The translations under genes were made by a program, and so were the position numbers. The notes below the pieces were generated by a model. It did not search any database. It had not been told where the DNA came from and was given only the letters and a program-made list of their open reading frames with translations. A stretch of 64,000 nt of DNA from Primulina eburnea (lineage: Eukaryota; Streptophyta; Magnoliopsida; Lamiales; Gesneriaceae): contig NC_133114.1 in assembly GCF_022965805.1 (NCBI RefSeq), forward strand, positions 1,634,761 through 1,698,760, read 5' to 3'. Positions 1-12,300 of the stretch are shown piece after piece. Positions within the stretch are counted from its first letter, which is position 1. Every line of letters begins with the position of its first letter.

Positions 1-1262
1 CCCGTGTTAAAACAACCACTATCCGAAATTGTGCTAACCATTGCTATCTCACAAGGTTGGACTGGGAAGCAAGTTGATGGTCATAACGCTTTTCTACATG
101 GTCATCTTAACAGAATCAGTATTCATGACTCAAACCTCCAGGGTTGAAAGCAATCATCCGAACAAGCATCTCGGTGTAGACATGCAAGGGCACTTTATGG
201 TCTCAAACAAGCTCGCGAGCTTGGTTGGTAGACTTCGTCGTCTATGTTATTACATGGATTTATGAGTTAAGCTGACGAGTCCTGGTTTATTAAATTTACG
301 GCTCTTCGGCTCTCTATGTACTTGTTTAAGTCGATGACATCTTACTTACAGGTACATAACCAAGACGCCGCTTGATGCTATATTATTAAATTGAACTCTG
401 AATTTCTATCTCAAGAAATTTGGTGAATTGTCTACTTTTGGGCATCAAGTTGTCAAGTCTGCAGGCGGTTCTATTCTTCTAACACAATCTAAATATGCTC
501 GAGGACTTACTCCTTCGTACAAAGATGAATGATGACAAGCCCTTTCCTTACTGCCAATGGATATGGTGTTTGAAATTATCTTCGGCCGATGATGCCTCAT
601 TTTTGGGATGCTATTACTCTCTATCGGAGTACGGTTGGGGCGCTTCAATACTTGACGATTACTCGTCCTGACCATGCATAGTGTCAACAAAGTCTGTCAG
701 GTATGCAATCTCCATATCTTTATCCAATTGGAAGCTGTCAAACGCATTCTTCGATATTTTGAAGGCAACTTCATTTTGGCATCTCTTAAAGATCCTGATC
801 TTTCTCTGCAAGCTATTGCGATGCTGATTGGGGTAGGGTAAGTGCCCTGATGACGTCGTTCCATGTCTGGATTTGTTGGTTTCTTGGCAACGCCCCGATA
901 TCATGGAGCTCTAAAAACAATCGTGTTTCCCGTTCCAGCACAGGAGGCTGAAATATCCAAGCCTTGCCTAATGCTACTGAGAGTTACTTTGGCTTAAATC
1001 CCTCTTATCTGAAACTAAATCCCTTTAAAGCGTCACCAGTCCTAGGTGTGTGTTTGTGACAATATCAGACAATTGCGCTTAGTTCCAGTCCGGTTACTAC
1101 ATGCTCGAACTAAACATCTGGAGCTCGATATCAACTTGTCAGAGAAAAGGTGTTACCTCAAGGAACTCGTTTTCAGTATGTTCATCTTTGCTCAGGTTGC
1201 TGATGTATTTACAAGCCATTTTCTGCGATCACGTTTCATCATCTTAGAACAAGTACAGGAGT
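1..1262 (+). pseudogene. Decayed Ty1/copia pol (RT to RNase H end)
   Basis: Translating in shifting frames gives Copia reverse-transcriptase and RNase H text: a QGW..KQVD.HNAFLHGHLN stretch near 55-115, LNSEF..K.G.LSTF near 390-440, STVGALQYLTITRPD near 625-670, LEAVKRILRYFEGN near 727-775, and ARTKHLELDI near 1100-1130. Every block is broken by stops or frameshifts, so no functional protein remains. The 5' part of the element lies outside the window. Order and strand match the 3' half of a Copia polyprotein. Lineage cannot be assigned. Confidence 0.8.
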
Positions 1263-1289
1263 GGAAAATAATACGACCTGCTGAGCTTG

Positions 1290-1620
1290 CGCGGGGACAG
1301 TTAAGGAGAGAACAGAAGCCATCAATTAGAAAAGACCAATAGCCCATAAACCAGATCAAGCCTCAAAGACGAAGCCCAAGTCATGAGAAGCCATCACCAA
1401 GAATAACATAAAGTTGTTTAGTTGTTTTAACAAAAAGAGTCAGGGTCATGCTTTATTGGTTATATATAGGATAAATGTATTCGTGTACTAAGACTTTTCT
1501 AATGAGGAATAAAATTCCATTCGTAATTTTCCTTTTTGTTTTCTCTAATTCCACGATCCTCATTCATTATTCGAATTCTCAAGCATGCCCACCCTTTTCG
1601 TGGCAACACCAATCATTTGT
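1290..1620 (+). repeat. Probable 3' LTR of the decayed Copia
   Basis: This stretch directly follows the RNase H end of the Copia fossil, after a degenerate purine-rich tract near 1285-1300. It has a TATA-like region (tatatatagg, near 1459) and an AATAAA-like site near 1508, as expected of an LTR. No second LTR or target-site duplication is in the window, so the limits are approximate. Confidence 0.4.
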
Positions 1621-2690
1621 GACGGTGCCTTGATAATGGCGAGAAAAGAAAATAACATCAATCCTCATGAGTGCATAGAAGTTGTATGAGTCGATTATAA
1701 TAATAGGAAACTAGACTTTTGAAAGACAACAGGGAAATTCTATCTACATTGAAAATGAATTTTCCTCGATGATGGCTTCGGGTCTTTTGTTTAATAGATA
1801 CTGGAGGTAAATTCATTTTCTTACATAAATATAAGAAATGAAATAATTTGAGGATGTTATTTCTTAGAGCGGTAGTAATTTTATGGACGGGATCCACAAA
1901 TCTGTATCTATGAGCTGGGTCAACCATATCGATATTACAAATAAAAAAGACAATACTCTAGCATAAAAAGTAAATTTTTTCTGGATGACCCAAATTAATA
2001 ATTCGACCCACGAATTGATCGGCGTGAGAACTTCTCACAAGAGTTTTTGTGTTTTTAAATAAATAGTTGAGTAAGATTTTTGAAGAGACAGTCTTACGAA
2101 AATCATAATCTATTTTATAATAAAAATGTATTGAGTTGACCTAAATAGAAGGATTTGTCTCACAAATGTATTAAGAGACCATTCACAAGCAATTTTTGTG
2201 AATTTTTTTATGAGGACAAAGTTTTCATATTATAGTAAAAAGATTCAGTAAGTTCAAAATTACTTATGTTTTAGCATAATCTTTCTTAATGTCATGAATT
2301 CAACTTTCAGTGAGAAAAAAGAAAACTAAATAGTTATTGTATATTATGTCACGGTTTTCTATAAATTTAAAAAGTACAGAACATCGAGGAAAGAAGAAAG
2401 TAATATGCGACAAATTTAGATCAGTTGATCTCAAATTCTTTTATCCAAACACATCCTAGAAGGTATCGACCAAATCATGTGAAGCATGATGAGTATTAAA
2501 TATAAATATGATACAAAATGTACTTAATACACAATGCTTTAGAAAATTGAAATGCTTCCCACGTGCCGTCATTAAGTCTCTCTTAGCGTGGTTGTCTTCA
2601 TATCAGCATGCTCTTTGTGGGTCTTTGCAATGCTCTTAAATAGTAGCCCAAGTGGGGCCAAAGCCTCCTACATGTATTTCTTGCTTTTAG
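1621..2690. other. Intergenic, no gene recognised
   Basis: AT-rich sequence with only short unsupported reading frames. One degenerate copy of the dispersed GTGAGAC repeat lies at 1888-2053. I see nothing else. Confidence 0.6.
1888..2053 (-). repeat. Dispersed GTGAGAC palindrome-ended repeat, copy 1
   Basis: In reverse orientation it carries the family landmarks: a GGGTTGACC-like block, TACTTTTTATGC, GGGTCATCCA and a terminal GTGAGA..TCTCAC. It is diverged and partly deleted. The better copies are at 62373-63764. Confidence 0.6.
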
Positions 2691-2707
2691 TGCAATCAAA
2701 TATACTC

Positions 2708-2975
2708 ATGCTCACTAAGTAAAATCTTTACTATCTCGGTCTTTGTACTGATCCTCTTACTTTTGCAGCAGCATTTGGGCATTGACAACCAACGCCCGAA
2801 TTCAGAACGTTCGACCATCTGCATCGGTCCCGCTTCGAGCATGCCTAAACCATTCTGCCACCTCGGGTTTCCATGTATAGGAGGATTCAAACAGATGCTT
2901 TTAGGCCAACAAGTCCGGGACATAGCCCTGGAATGGGGTCACAACGGGCCTCCCCACGACGGCAATAACCAATAG
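2708..2975 (+). pseudogene. C-terminally encoded peptide (CEP) precursor, frame-broken
   Basis: Positions 2897-2941 encode AFRPTSPGHSPGMGS, which matches the CEP hormone domain (FRPTxPGHSPGxGH). Upstream, 2721-2765 encodes KIFTISVFVLILLLL, a good secretory signal core, in a different frame. After the motif, a GGGG run at 2935-2938 marks a second frame change. Reading past it in the signal-peptide frame gives GHNGPP and a stop at 2973-2975, so the expected Gly-His end appears. The overall span, about 89 codons, is usual for CEP precursors, which are secreted and trimmed to about 15 residues that signal through leucine-rich receptor kinases. The nearest ATG (2708) is out of frame with the signal core. 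As written the gene is broken; sequencing indels are the alternative. The motif call is strong, the gene limits weak. Confidence 0.6.
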
Positions 2976-3475
2976 TCGAAGGCTGACTACAATGATTCGA
3001 CGAAGCGCCAAGGTGGATCACGATTAAGTCACGTTTCTCTCCCCGAAAACATTACCACTCCCGAATGATATTTTCTGCAGCCCCGTTCGACACTAGAATT
3101 TACTTTCATCACGTGTTCTATCGCTAATCTCCTCTAATTTACGTTGTTTTGCATGAAGAAAATAACCGGCAATCTACGTAGTGTATATATTTTGCATCGG
3201 CCTTGGGCAGACCATCTTAGGGTAGCTCGATTCTGGAAACAACTCAGTGCAACACATGCATCATACACACAGATAATAGTGTAGGTAACTTCGTCCCCTA
3301 AAATAGTTATTGGGACCAAATACAATAATGTACGATTAATAAAAAACATGTATACTTATTGTACGGAATCTAATTCTACTCCTAGTCAGATTGTTGATTA
3401 CATGGTTTTACAGTTTAAGTATTTCAAATTATAATACTCAAAACAATTTATATGGTCCTTGGTAAATATTATGCA

Positions 3476-3665
3476 CAAAAACTCGTTGTCTATACGTCGT
3501 CACGGATCAATTTCGTGAGTCGAACTATCTATTTGGTGTCACCTGAAAAAAATTACTTTTTATGATAAGAGTATTGACTCCTTTGGTATTGTGAATATTG
3601 GTGGGTTGACCAGTCTCACCAGAGCTAAAGATTCGTTGAGTGGACAGGTCTCACCAAGAACCCTG
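3476..3665 (+). repeat. Dispersed GTGAGAC repeat, copy 2 (degenerate)
   Basis: Order of landmarks is kept: GTCACGGATC, a TTACTTTTTATG block, TATTGTGAATAT, GGTTGACC and a terminal GTCTCACCA. Many substitutions make this an old copy. Confidence 0.6.
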
Positions 3666-4867
3666 CCCCTCTCACACTATTATGTTATAAACTCAACCAG
3701 AAGAGTCAGTTATCTCAAAATCACTTGTCTATGAGTGGGTAAACCTGGATTGGAGTTTATAAGCTTGATTGGGATTGGTTTTATTCATGTGAGCTGAGAC
3801 ATTGTTACTGTCAATTCATTGACCAACGCGATGAAAATTTAAGTACGTTATTTTTTGAATCTGTAGTAAATTTTAATTCCATTTTTAATTTGCAAGTCCA
3901 TTTAACATCCTTCTTTCTAATTGAAAAAAAACCCCATCACTTGATCATGTTTCTTGAGTAGGATGCCTTTAAAATTTCATTTTAATTTTATGAAACTACA
4001 CGAGGCTTTTTCTTGTCATCAAAATTCTCGAAAGTTATTCTTTCGTATAATAATTTGATTGTATTTGGATTGATGAATCAAATCATGATAACAAATCATT
4101 TGTTTCATAACGACGTCACTCAATTGTACAATGAATTTCCATATCATATTCAACTTAGTATTTTCGATAACACTGTACTGGATTTCAAATAATTCAAAAC
4201 GGCCTTATGTAATATTCTCTTATAAAGACGCCACCCTATTCAATGTCATATGTTCTGAATTAATTTCGTTGTGGACCCGCGATTCGACGAAACTAAGATT
4301 CAATATGAGCAAACACCTTTATCACAATAGGTCAGGCCCCACTGAGAAGAACATTTACATATGTTTCCATCGTGATATTTTGACGGCACAACAAAGATGT
4401 GAGGATTTTTTTGGTGCATTAATCAATTGAAATCTGTACTAGTTTGAAACCTCTCCAATATTATAAAGAAGCCATCAGATATATTATTTTGAAACCAATA
4501 AAGGAACATAATGGATTACAACACTTATTGTATTGTATTTATTTATTTAGTTTATCGCGCTGGCAACACTCTTTGCACTAATCTTAGACAAAAAATTGGT
4601 GATTTTTGTTATGGATCTTGATACTGACAATCTAAAATCTCTTTGTCAAACAAAAGAATCAGCACAATCATGGCACTTAGGTTAATAAATTAAAACAAAA
4701 AAAAAAGGCCAACGAAAACACTATTCACCACTTGAACTTCTATATTCCTAAGTGGGAAACATATAATACTATCGTATTATATTTGAGTGTAGAACTATTT
4801 TAAGAGAGAAAAAACGTCTGTGTCATATATTATAGATAGAGTAGGTCTTTATGTGAAAGCGTCTATC

Positions 4868-5029
4868 ACGGATTTAACGATGTGCCGCACCGGCCGTCAA
4901 CCCCTACCATATTCACAATAAAAATAGTATCTTAGCTTAAACAAGTATATTTTTATGGATGACCCAAATAGAGATTGTCTCACACAAAATACGACCCACC
5001 CGTGAGATGTCTCACACAAGTTTTTGTCA
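4868..5029 (-). repeat. Dispersed GTGAGAC repeat, copy 3
   Basis: Reverse orientation. It shows TATTCACAATAAA, GGATGACCCA, CACAAAATACGACCC and a terminal GTGAGATGTCTCACACAAG. It matches the family seen at 50261 and 62373-63764. Confidence 0.7.
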
Positions 5030-8000
5030 TATTGATAAGATCTGAAGCAATTAGTCTCAAACCTGATAATATTAGTACTTCATATTAAGTTGATAATAAG
5101 TTCTTATTATATAATATTGGATATTTAATGTGTTAATCATTCGAAAAAAATTGTGGCACAATGTATTGATATTCTTCGAACTGTCAAGTAGAAGTATTTT
5201 GTGGTCCAAAATATGTGGAAAACAGAACAGGAATATGCCAGGTAACCAAACAAGTGTTGTGGTTACAGTTGAGCTAATGTATAAAAACCAGCAATCAGTA
5301 GTTGTAGAAAACAATAATATAATGTTTAAGTAATCAAACCGAGGGCCTGTAGCTTGTACATGTTCCTTAAAACGATTCGTCTCCTCCGATATGTGTTTCG
5401 AAGTTTCGCGGGACGCTATTTTCCCAGGATTACAACGGCAAATCAAATAGTTAACAGCACACAAGAACTATGGGCTAGCGAACAGAATCAGTACCTGAAC
5501 TTTATCGTGGACGGGAGCAAAGAAGGAAGTACTGTAGCAGAACAGTACTGGAGCAGAACAAGCCAAAATAATTTAAACTCTATCATGAAGCATAAGATGA
5601 TTTGCAACCCTGTGCATCTGCGCGCGTGAGAGAGAGCTAGTGCCCTATGACCAACCGCATGTTACACCTCCATAAAGTGTAACACAATATAAACTTATCG
5701 ATATACCACTTATTTTTTCCAATGTGGACCAAACTCCCACCTTTCCAAATTTCCATTATCCACATGAAAAGTCCAAAGCATAAAAAGCCAACCTTAGTTC
5801 CAAACAGTTATCTACGAAAAATACCCGAGTTAGTTTTCGGTTAAGCTTAAAGCTTTAAATGTAAATGTTAATGAGTAAAAAGATTATATAGTGGGTTAAG
5901 ATAACGTATTCGAAATGGTGGCACGATACCAAAAATGATTTATTAAATTCATACAATTATTATACCAAAATGGCTGGTATGTGTTCACTTCTAATTCAAC
6001 TGTATCGAGCTACTCAAGGTCATTGGATTGGTGCGTAGCCGATATTACCATGTAACATCGAACTAAAAAAAAGTTGATTGCCATGAAAACAGTCGAGATC
6101 CGCGAGTAGCTCGACTACTAGACTCCGTTTGCACCAAGATATTCATGAGTCGGTTCGAGTAAGCGAGCTATCGCAGCATATATATCATATAATCTTCCCA
6201 TATATATCTATATAGACTATATCATTATATTTAAATTTTTAAAAATCATTTTAACAAAATTTGAAATGAGTCCGAGTAGTTAATTGTTTGTTTCAAATCA
6301 GCCTCGATTTGACTAGATTGTATCTCTAATTAAAATAAGTCAATAGCACGACGAGCATGTCATGATCATTTGCTTACAAAGATAGGTGGTAAATAAGTAA
6401 GCGATGTCACATCAAAAGAAACATCAGAAAAACTTATTATCATCAATAGAATAACCACCCTTTGGATACAGCTTTTTAAGCCTTTTCATTTTAAATTTGA
6501 AGATAGATAACAATCGCGCTCAATGTCCCTGCCGTATACATAGTAAAATTATGATGATTGGAATATCACTATCTTTATACTTGATTTGTATATCTTTAAA
6601 ACCAAAAAAACTCCAGATCAAGTTTGTTAAATGAAGTCTTATTTTGATCATATTACATTAAAAAAAACTTATTACAAATTAATAATTTTTTTTAAGAATG
6701 ATCACAATCGACTTATTTCACGAATATAAAAATGTGAGACCGTCTCATCAGAAATCATATTATCTTTAAATTAAAAGATTCCTACACAAAACAAAAAAAT
6801 CTCACAATTTGAGTGTATATGTAGCTGACTATGTAATATGCCATAATCTTTTTTTTTTTTTTTAGAGATTTTCTTAAATAGACTTCGACATAATTTACTA
6901 TAATCAATGTTGACGTTGTCAGTTTAAATGAATTACCAAAATAAGAGCTTTTGATCATAGTCAAAGTACATATATATCCCCTTGCATTAATTTAAACTAA
7001 CTATTCATAACAATTCTTATCCAAATTCTTTATTTGATTTCCGCAATTTCCGAATAAATCTGATGAATTCTCAGCATTTGGAATAGAGTGGTGAATTTGA
7101 GATAACTCTTTGTCAAGTGCATTTATGTATTTTATTTGTTTTGAGATGTTGTCTGTGCATTACTCAAAAACGTGTTCGCATGGACAATAAAGTAGAGACT
7201 TATTGAGACAATCAGGATTTTTTGTTATATTGTAAACATAAACATTGATTGTAATTATTGTGTTTCCTAACCATGGTGATTTGGGTGATTTGTTTATATT
7301 ATTTGCATGAGCAACAATCGTACATAAAGTATTATAACCGTGGTTAGTTTCTATGCACTAATTCAAACTAAACAATTATAATTTTATTAAAAATGTTATT
7401 GATATAGTAAGAAGTTATTTAAAAAAAAATTTATTATATATAACATTAAATATAAACGAATAAATGTAAATCAACTCTAAAGAGAAATAATAGATAATTA
7501 ACAAATGAATCACAAAATGGAACATGTTTCATAGAAAAAGTGTATGTTTAGGAATTTTGTTAATTAATAAGACATGATGCCAAAATGTGTAATAAAGAAG
7601 GCCATTTTTGAAATATGACTTTGAAAGGACTAGAATTAGTCAATTCTCCTTTTTTTTCCTTCTATTATTAATGTCGTATATTCTTTAATCTTTTTTCTCG
7701 ATAGTTTTTTCTCAACACAAAAATTTCTACGATCTTATATTCATTTTGTTGAAAGAATATTCAATCTGACCAATTTGAATGAAAAAGTATAGTTTGTTCA
7801 TGTTAAAAAATTTATATTTTCATTTCGATTGAATCAAAAATTGATCCGTCTCACTGAATAGATATGTAAAACCATTTAGACGTAAACCTATTTTTTTTCC
7901 CATACTATCATACACAGCTTGATCCCAGAGCATTTCGGCACCCCTCATTGGTTATCTTTTTTTATGTATAGAAAAAAAAAAATTATAAGGTGGGTGTTTG

Positions 8001-9184
8001 GACTTGGTCGGTGAGTCAATCCAATGATTAGTCATGTGTTGTGGTACACGTGATAGGATAACATGTGATTATATCATAATGAAAGTGAAAGATAAATAAG
8101 GAGTATGATATTATTTAATGTTTGTGTATGATTTAATAAGATGTTTGAGTATAATTTATATATAGATGTAATGACAAAATTAACCTTATATAAAATTTTA
8201 TAATTCAAGTTTGTATGAGTTATAATATCTGTTTATAATAAATTTATCAATTTCAAAATCGACAGTTTTTATAATTAAATATAATTTAAAAAAATTGATT
8301 TGGACAATTTAAAGATCATTGATTTTATAAAGTTTAAGCAAAAAGAAAGAAAAAACAAAAAAAACTAATTAGGTAAGGTCTTATAAATTGTAGAACTACG
8401 GTGACACTTTATAAAACAAATGAAGATACTCAAAAAATTTTGAAAAAAATTAAATTAATATGGTATTTTCTAAAAAAACCAAATACATACAATAATAACA
8501 AATTAAAAACCAAACGTGTTCTAAACCGATTTCCTATCAAACGATAGGGTTTAGGGATTTTTATTATGTTGAGGGCAATTAAGTCATTTATGGTCTTTTT
8601 ATCATTAAATTAAAATTATCAAATCTCAATAAAAAAGATATTTTATCCTTGTATCATGAACTTTATAAAAAAATACCAAACGTGAGATATAAAAAGATTA
8701 TTTATCAATCTCTTTATACAGTGTACCAAAACTATACCTAATTGATCATCTAATCTTCTTTCCGTTTGCAACGAGCCCACAAAGTCCTTAGGCCCATGGA
8801 AAAGGGTTTGTCAATCACTATCGCATAGGAGACTGTTTTCCAGACATGTCCTTCAACCTTTTATAACTTTATCGATCCTAAGGTTATATGTATTTGTTGG
8901 ATAAACCCAAACTACTCTTAATAAAACTATAAAAAATACTTCATCTTCATTTAATCGTTAAGGTAAGATCACTGAGAGGATAGCAAGAAATTATTCTCTT
9001 TATCTTTATTATTTATATGTTGTAATTTTTAAATAATCATAATATAAAAAATTTATTATAAAATATATTTTAAAACTTTTTATGTTAATATAAAAATTCA
9101 CTGGGAAGAAAAAGGATGAGAATATCCTCAAATTATGGTAATACTACGCGCATGAATAGTTGTACCTTGATGAAGCTCCTGCAT

Positions 9185-9271
9185 TGACGTCTTCTCTGTC
9201 CTGTCTTCGCCGACACCACACGACACACGTGGCTTCTAGCTGGACTGATAATCCCCAAATCCAAACCCTAA
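9185..9271 (+). promoter_or_regulatory. AP4E upstream motifs: TGACGTC, CACGTGG, telo-box
   Basis: Just upstream of the AP-4 epsilon gene lie TGACGTC (9185-9191), CACGTGG (9226-9232) and AAACCCTAA (9263-9271). The last is the telo-box common near transcription starts of plant housekeeping genes. Their use here is inferred. No clear TATA box is seen. Confidence 0.4.
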
Positions 9272-9304
9272 ACCCGATTAACCCTCCTGAATTACCTTAA
9301 TCGA

Positions 9305-12300
9305 ATGGTTCAATCAAGGGAGAAATTTATTATCAAATTTTTCCATTTCGATCTGAGATTGATTCCAAAATTTCCGCTTTGGATAATTGAGAAGCTGGAG
9401 CAGCTAAAGAATATCGGACGGGAGCTCGCAATGGGCTCCCAAGGGGGATTCGGGCAGTCTAAGGAGTTCCTAGACCTCATCAAATCTATTGGAGAAGCAC
9501 GATCCAAAGCTGAGGAAGACCGCATTGCTTCTGCGAGAATCGAGATGCTGAAAGCCCGATTAGCCAGCCCGAATACCTCGAAATACAAGCTCAAAGAGTA
9601 CCTCATTCGCTTACTCTATGTGGAGATGCTGGGTCATGATGCTTCGTTCGGATACATTCATGCTGTTAAAATGACACACGATGAGAATCTGCTCTTGAAA
9701 AGGACTGGGTATTTAACAGTTACTCTGTTTTTGAACGAGGATCATGATTTGATTATATTGATTGTGAATACGATACAGAAGGACTTGAAGAGTGATAATT
9801 ATTTGGTTGTTTGTGCGGCATTGAATGCGGTTTGTCGGTTGATTAACGAGGAGACTATTCCTGTGGTGTTGCCGCAAGTGGTGGAGCTTTTGGGGCATCA
9901 TAAAGAGGCAGTGAGGAGGAAGGCTGTGTGATGGCTCTTCACAGGTTCTATCAGAGGGCTCCTGGATCTGTTTCCCATCTAATTTCCAATTTCCGCAAGG
10001 TAATCCGTGTGTAGAAAATTGTCTCTACATGTAAACATGATTTGAGTGGGCATTGACGTTTTGCTTATTTGTGTTCAATACCGCTCTGTGTGACGTGGCT
10101 GTCCTTTTGTAATTTATTTCCAGAATAGTGAGAGTCTTGAGACTCGTGGATGGAGATGTTCCTTGTCAACAGTCGAGTGGTGTGTTTAGTGCATGTTTGG
10201 TATGCTACTGGGTGAATGTGATGCATAAACTTGAAATCAATTGTTGAAATTTGGTTGCATGCGGATGGGCATGATTTGAATTAAGTGGTAAATTGTGATG
10301 CTATCTCTTTTATAACAATCATCATGTGATAAAAATGATAATACAAAAATGGCCTTAGTTTTATCCAACAAATATGCGGATAGAGATCAGTAGATGTGTG
10401 AAGTTTGATTGCAAGGACCATGTATATGATAGAGTAAAGATTGTCGTGGAGCTTCACACCACGCACGTTGAATGGTAACTTCAAATGGTGATATGGTTGG
10501 AGGTGGAATGTTGACCTTTATTAATGGTGGTATCCAAGTGGAAAGAGTAGTAGAATCTGACGTGCATTTTGCGTGCATAATGATGCAAAAGGAAAGGTTG
10601 ACTCAGTAAACCGGACATGCCTAGAAACATATTTTTTATTTGTGGATGGGTCATAACAAGAATATGCACTTTGAGTAAGATAGTATCCAAGAAAAATGCA
10701 TGGTTTTGAATGTGATACAAGTTTGTGAGAGGAATATGGACAAAGCCAAGGATAGCACAAACAACCGAAGATTTTTAGTTTTGAATAATTGGGTGTTGTA
10801 CCAAAAAAATTTCACAAGGAGACAAATATTGTAATGTAGGAGTTGGCATGCGATTGATCAAATGAACAGCAGTAGCAAAGGCATGAGGCCAAAATGTTAA
10901 TGGAATGGAGGCATGAGCTAGTAAAGTAAGACCTGTTTCGACAATGTGATGATGATGCCGCTCGGAGAAACTGTTGTGCTCGGGGTGTGTGAGGTGGAGT
11001 AGTAAAATGAGAGATACCATTGAGAATTAGAAATCTGTAAGTGCAATATATTCACCACCATTGTCCGAATACAAAATATTGATGTTAGAAAATACTTGTT
11101 TGATGTCTCTGTCTATAATATATGATGAGTGCTATGGTACATGATGATTTTATTTAAGACAGACGTCATAACATATGCACATTCAGAGAGAAATATTGTC
11201 GGTTCCTGAAAGTCAAAATTTCTGTTTTCTGAACAAATAGTGTTGTTGCAGCGGCTTTGTGACAATGATCCTGGTGTTATGGGGGCAACTCTCTGCCCAC
11301 TCTTTGATCTTATCATGACCGATGTTGATTCATATAAAGATCTGGTTGTTAGTTTTGTAAACATTCTCAAGCAACTAGCTGAACGCAGATTACCAAAGAG
11401 TTATGATTATCATCAGATGCACGCGCCATTCATTCAGGTGAGTTCTGATTTTGTTTGTCACCATACGTCTCTTCCTTATTGTTTATACATTTCTTTTTTC
11501 TATCACAACACAGGCTAGTATTAATAGCCAGTTTTCTTTTTCGCGGTATTGATGTTCTTTTAATGCATGCCTCTTTGAAGTATATTCGGAAATCGGAATG
11601 TTGCTCGTCCACCTTTTTCATGCTGGGATTCTGTTTTTGACTTGTTGATTCTTTATTTTAACCCCCAAGAGCTCCCCTTTTGGCCTGCATTTTTCCCGTT
11701 TTGTTGATTTATTCTCCTAAAACATATAGTTTGTGATCTTTCCACAGATTAAACTGTTGAAAATTCTGTCTGTTCTTGGTAGTGGTGACAAAAAGGCCAG
11801 TGAACAAATGTATGCTATGGTTGGTGACATCATTAGAAAATCTGACTCAACAACTAATATTGGGAACGCTATTCTTTATGAATGCATTTGCTGTGTTTCC
11901 TCATTGCACCCAATCCAAAGTTGCTCGAAGCCGCAGCTGATGCCATATCAAAATTTTTGAAAGTATGATTTCTGAAACACATTTGATCGTACCATTCTGT
12001 ATTATTATTTCTGGATATTATTTAACTAATTGTCTCCAATGGACAGAGTGATAGCCACAATCTGAAATATCTCGGTATTGATGCTCTTAGTCGATTGATA
12101 AAGATAAGCCCCGAAATTGCTGAACAGCACCAACTGGCTGTCATTGATTGCTTAGAGGTGAGAGTGTGAGACTTACCATTTTATTTTTTGCCATATGGGC
12201 TGGAGCAACTTCTTATTTGACCTCAAGAAAAAGATATGGTTGTATTGGTCCATTTCTTCAGATTTCATGCTCTAACTTTTCTCAGTGGTCTTATTCAATT

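Larger units (their letters stand above)
2976..9184. other. Long AT-rich intergenic region
   Basis: I recognise no gene. It holds homopolymer and AT-rich tracts, two degenerate copies of the GTGAGAC repeat (3476-3665 and 4868-5029) and a one-ended scrap near 6727-6760. Open frames of 60-130 codons (4131-4430, 5072-5464, 5354-5629) show no domain, no repeated family text and no splice context. Confidence 0.6.

Noticed and set aside
4131..4430. A 99-codon plus-strand frame.
   Set aside because: No recognisable motif or family text; isolated in AT-rich intergenic DNA.
5072..5629. Overlapping open frames of 91-130 codons on both strands.
   Set aside because: No domain, no signal sequence, no splice context and AT-driven composition; likely chance frames.
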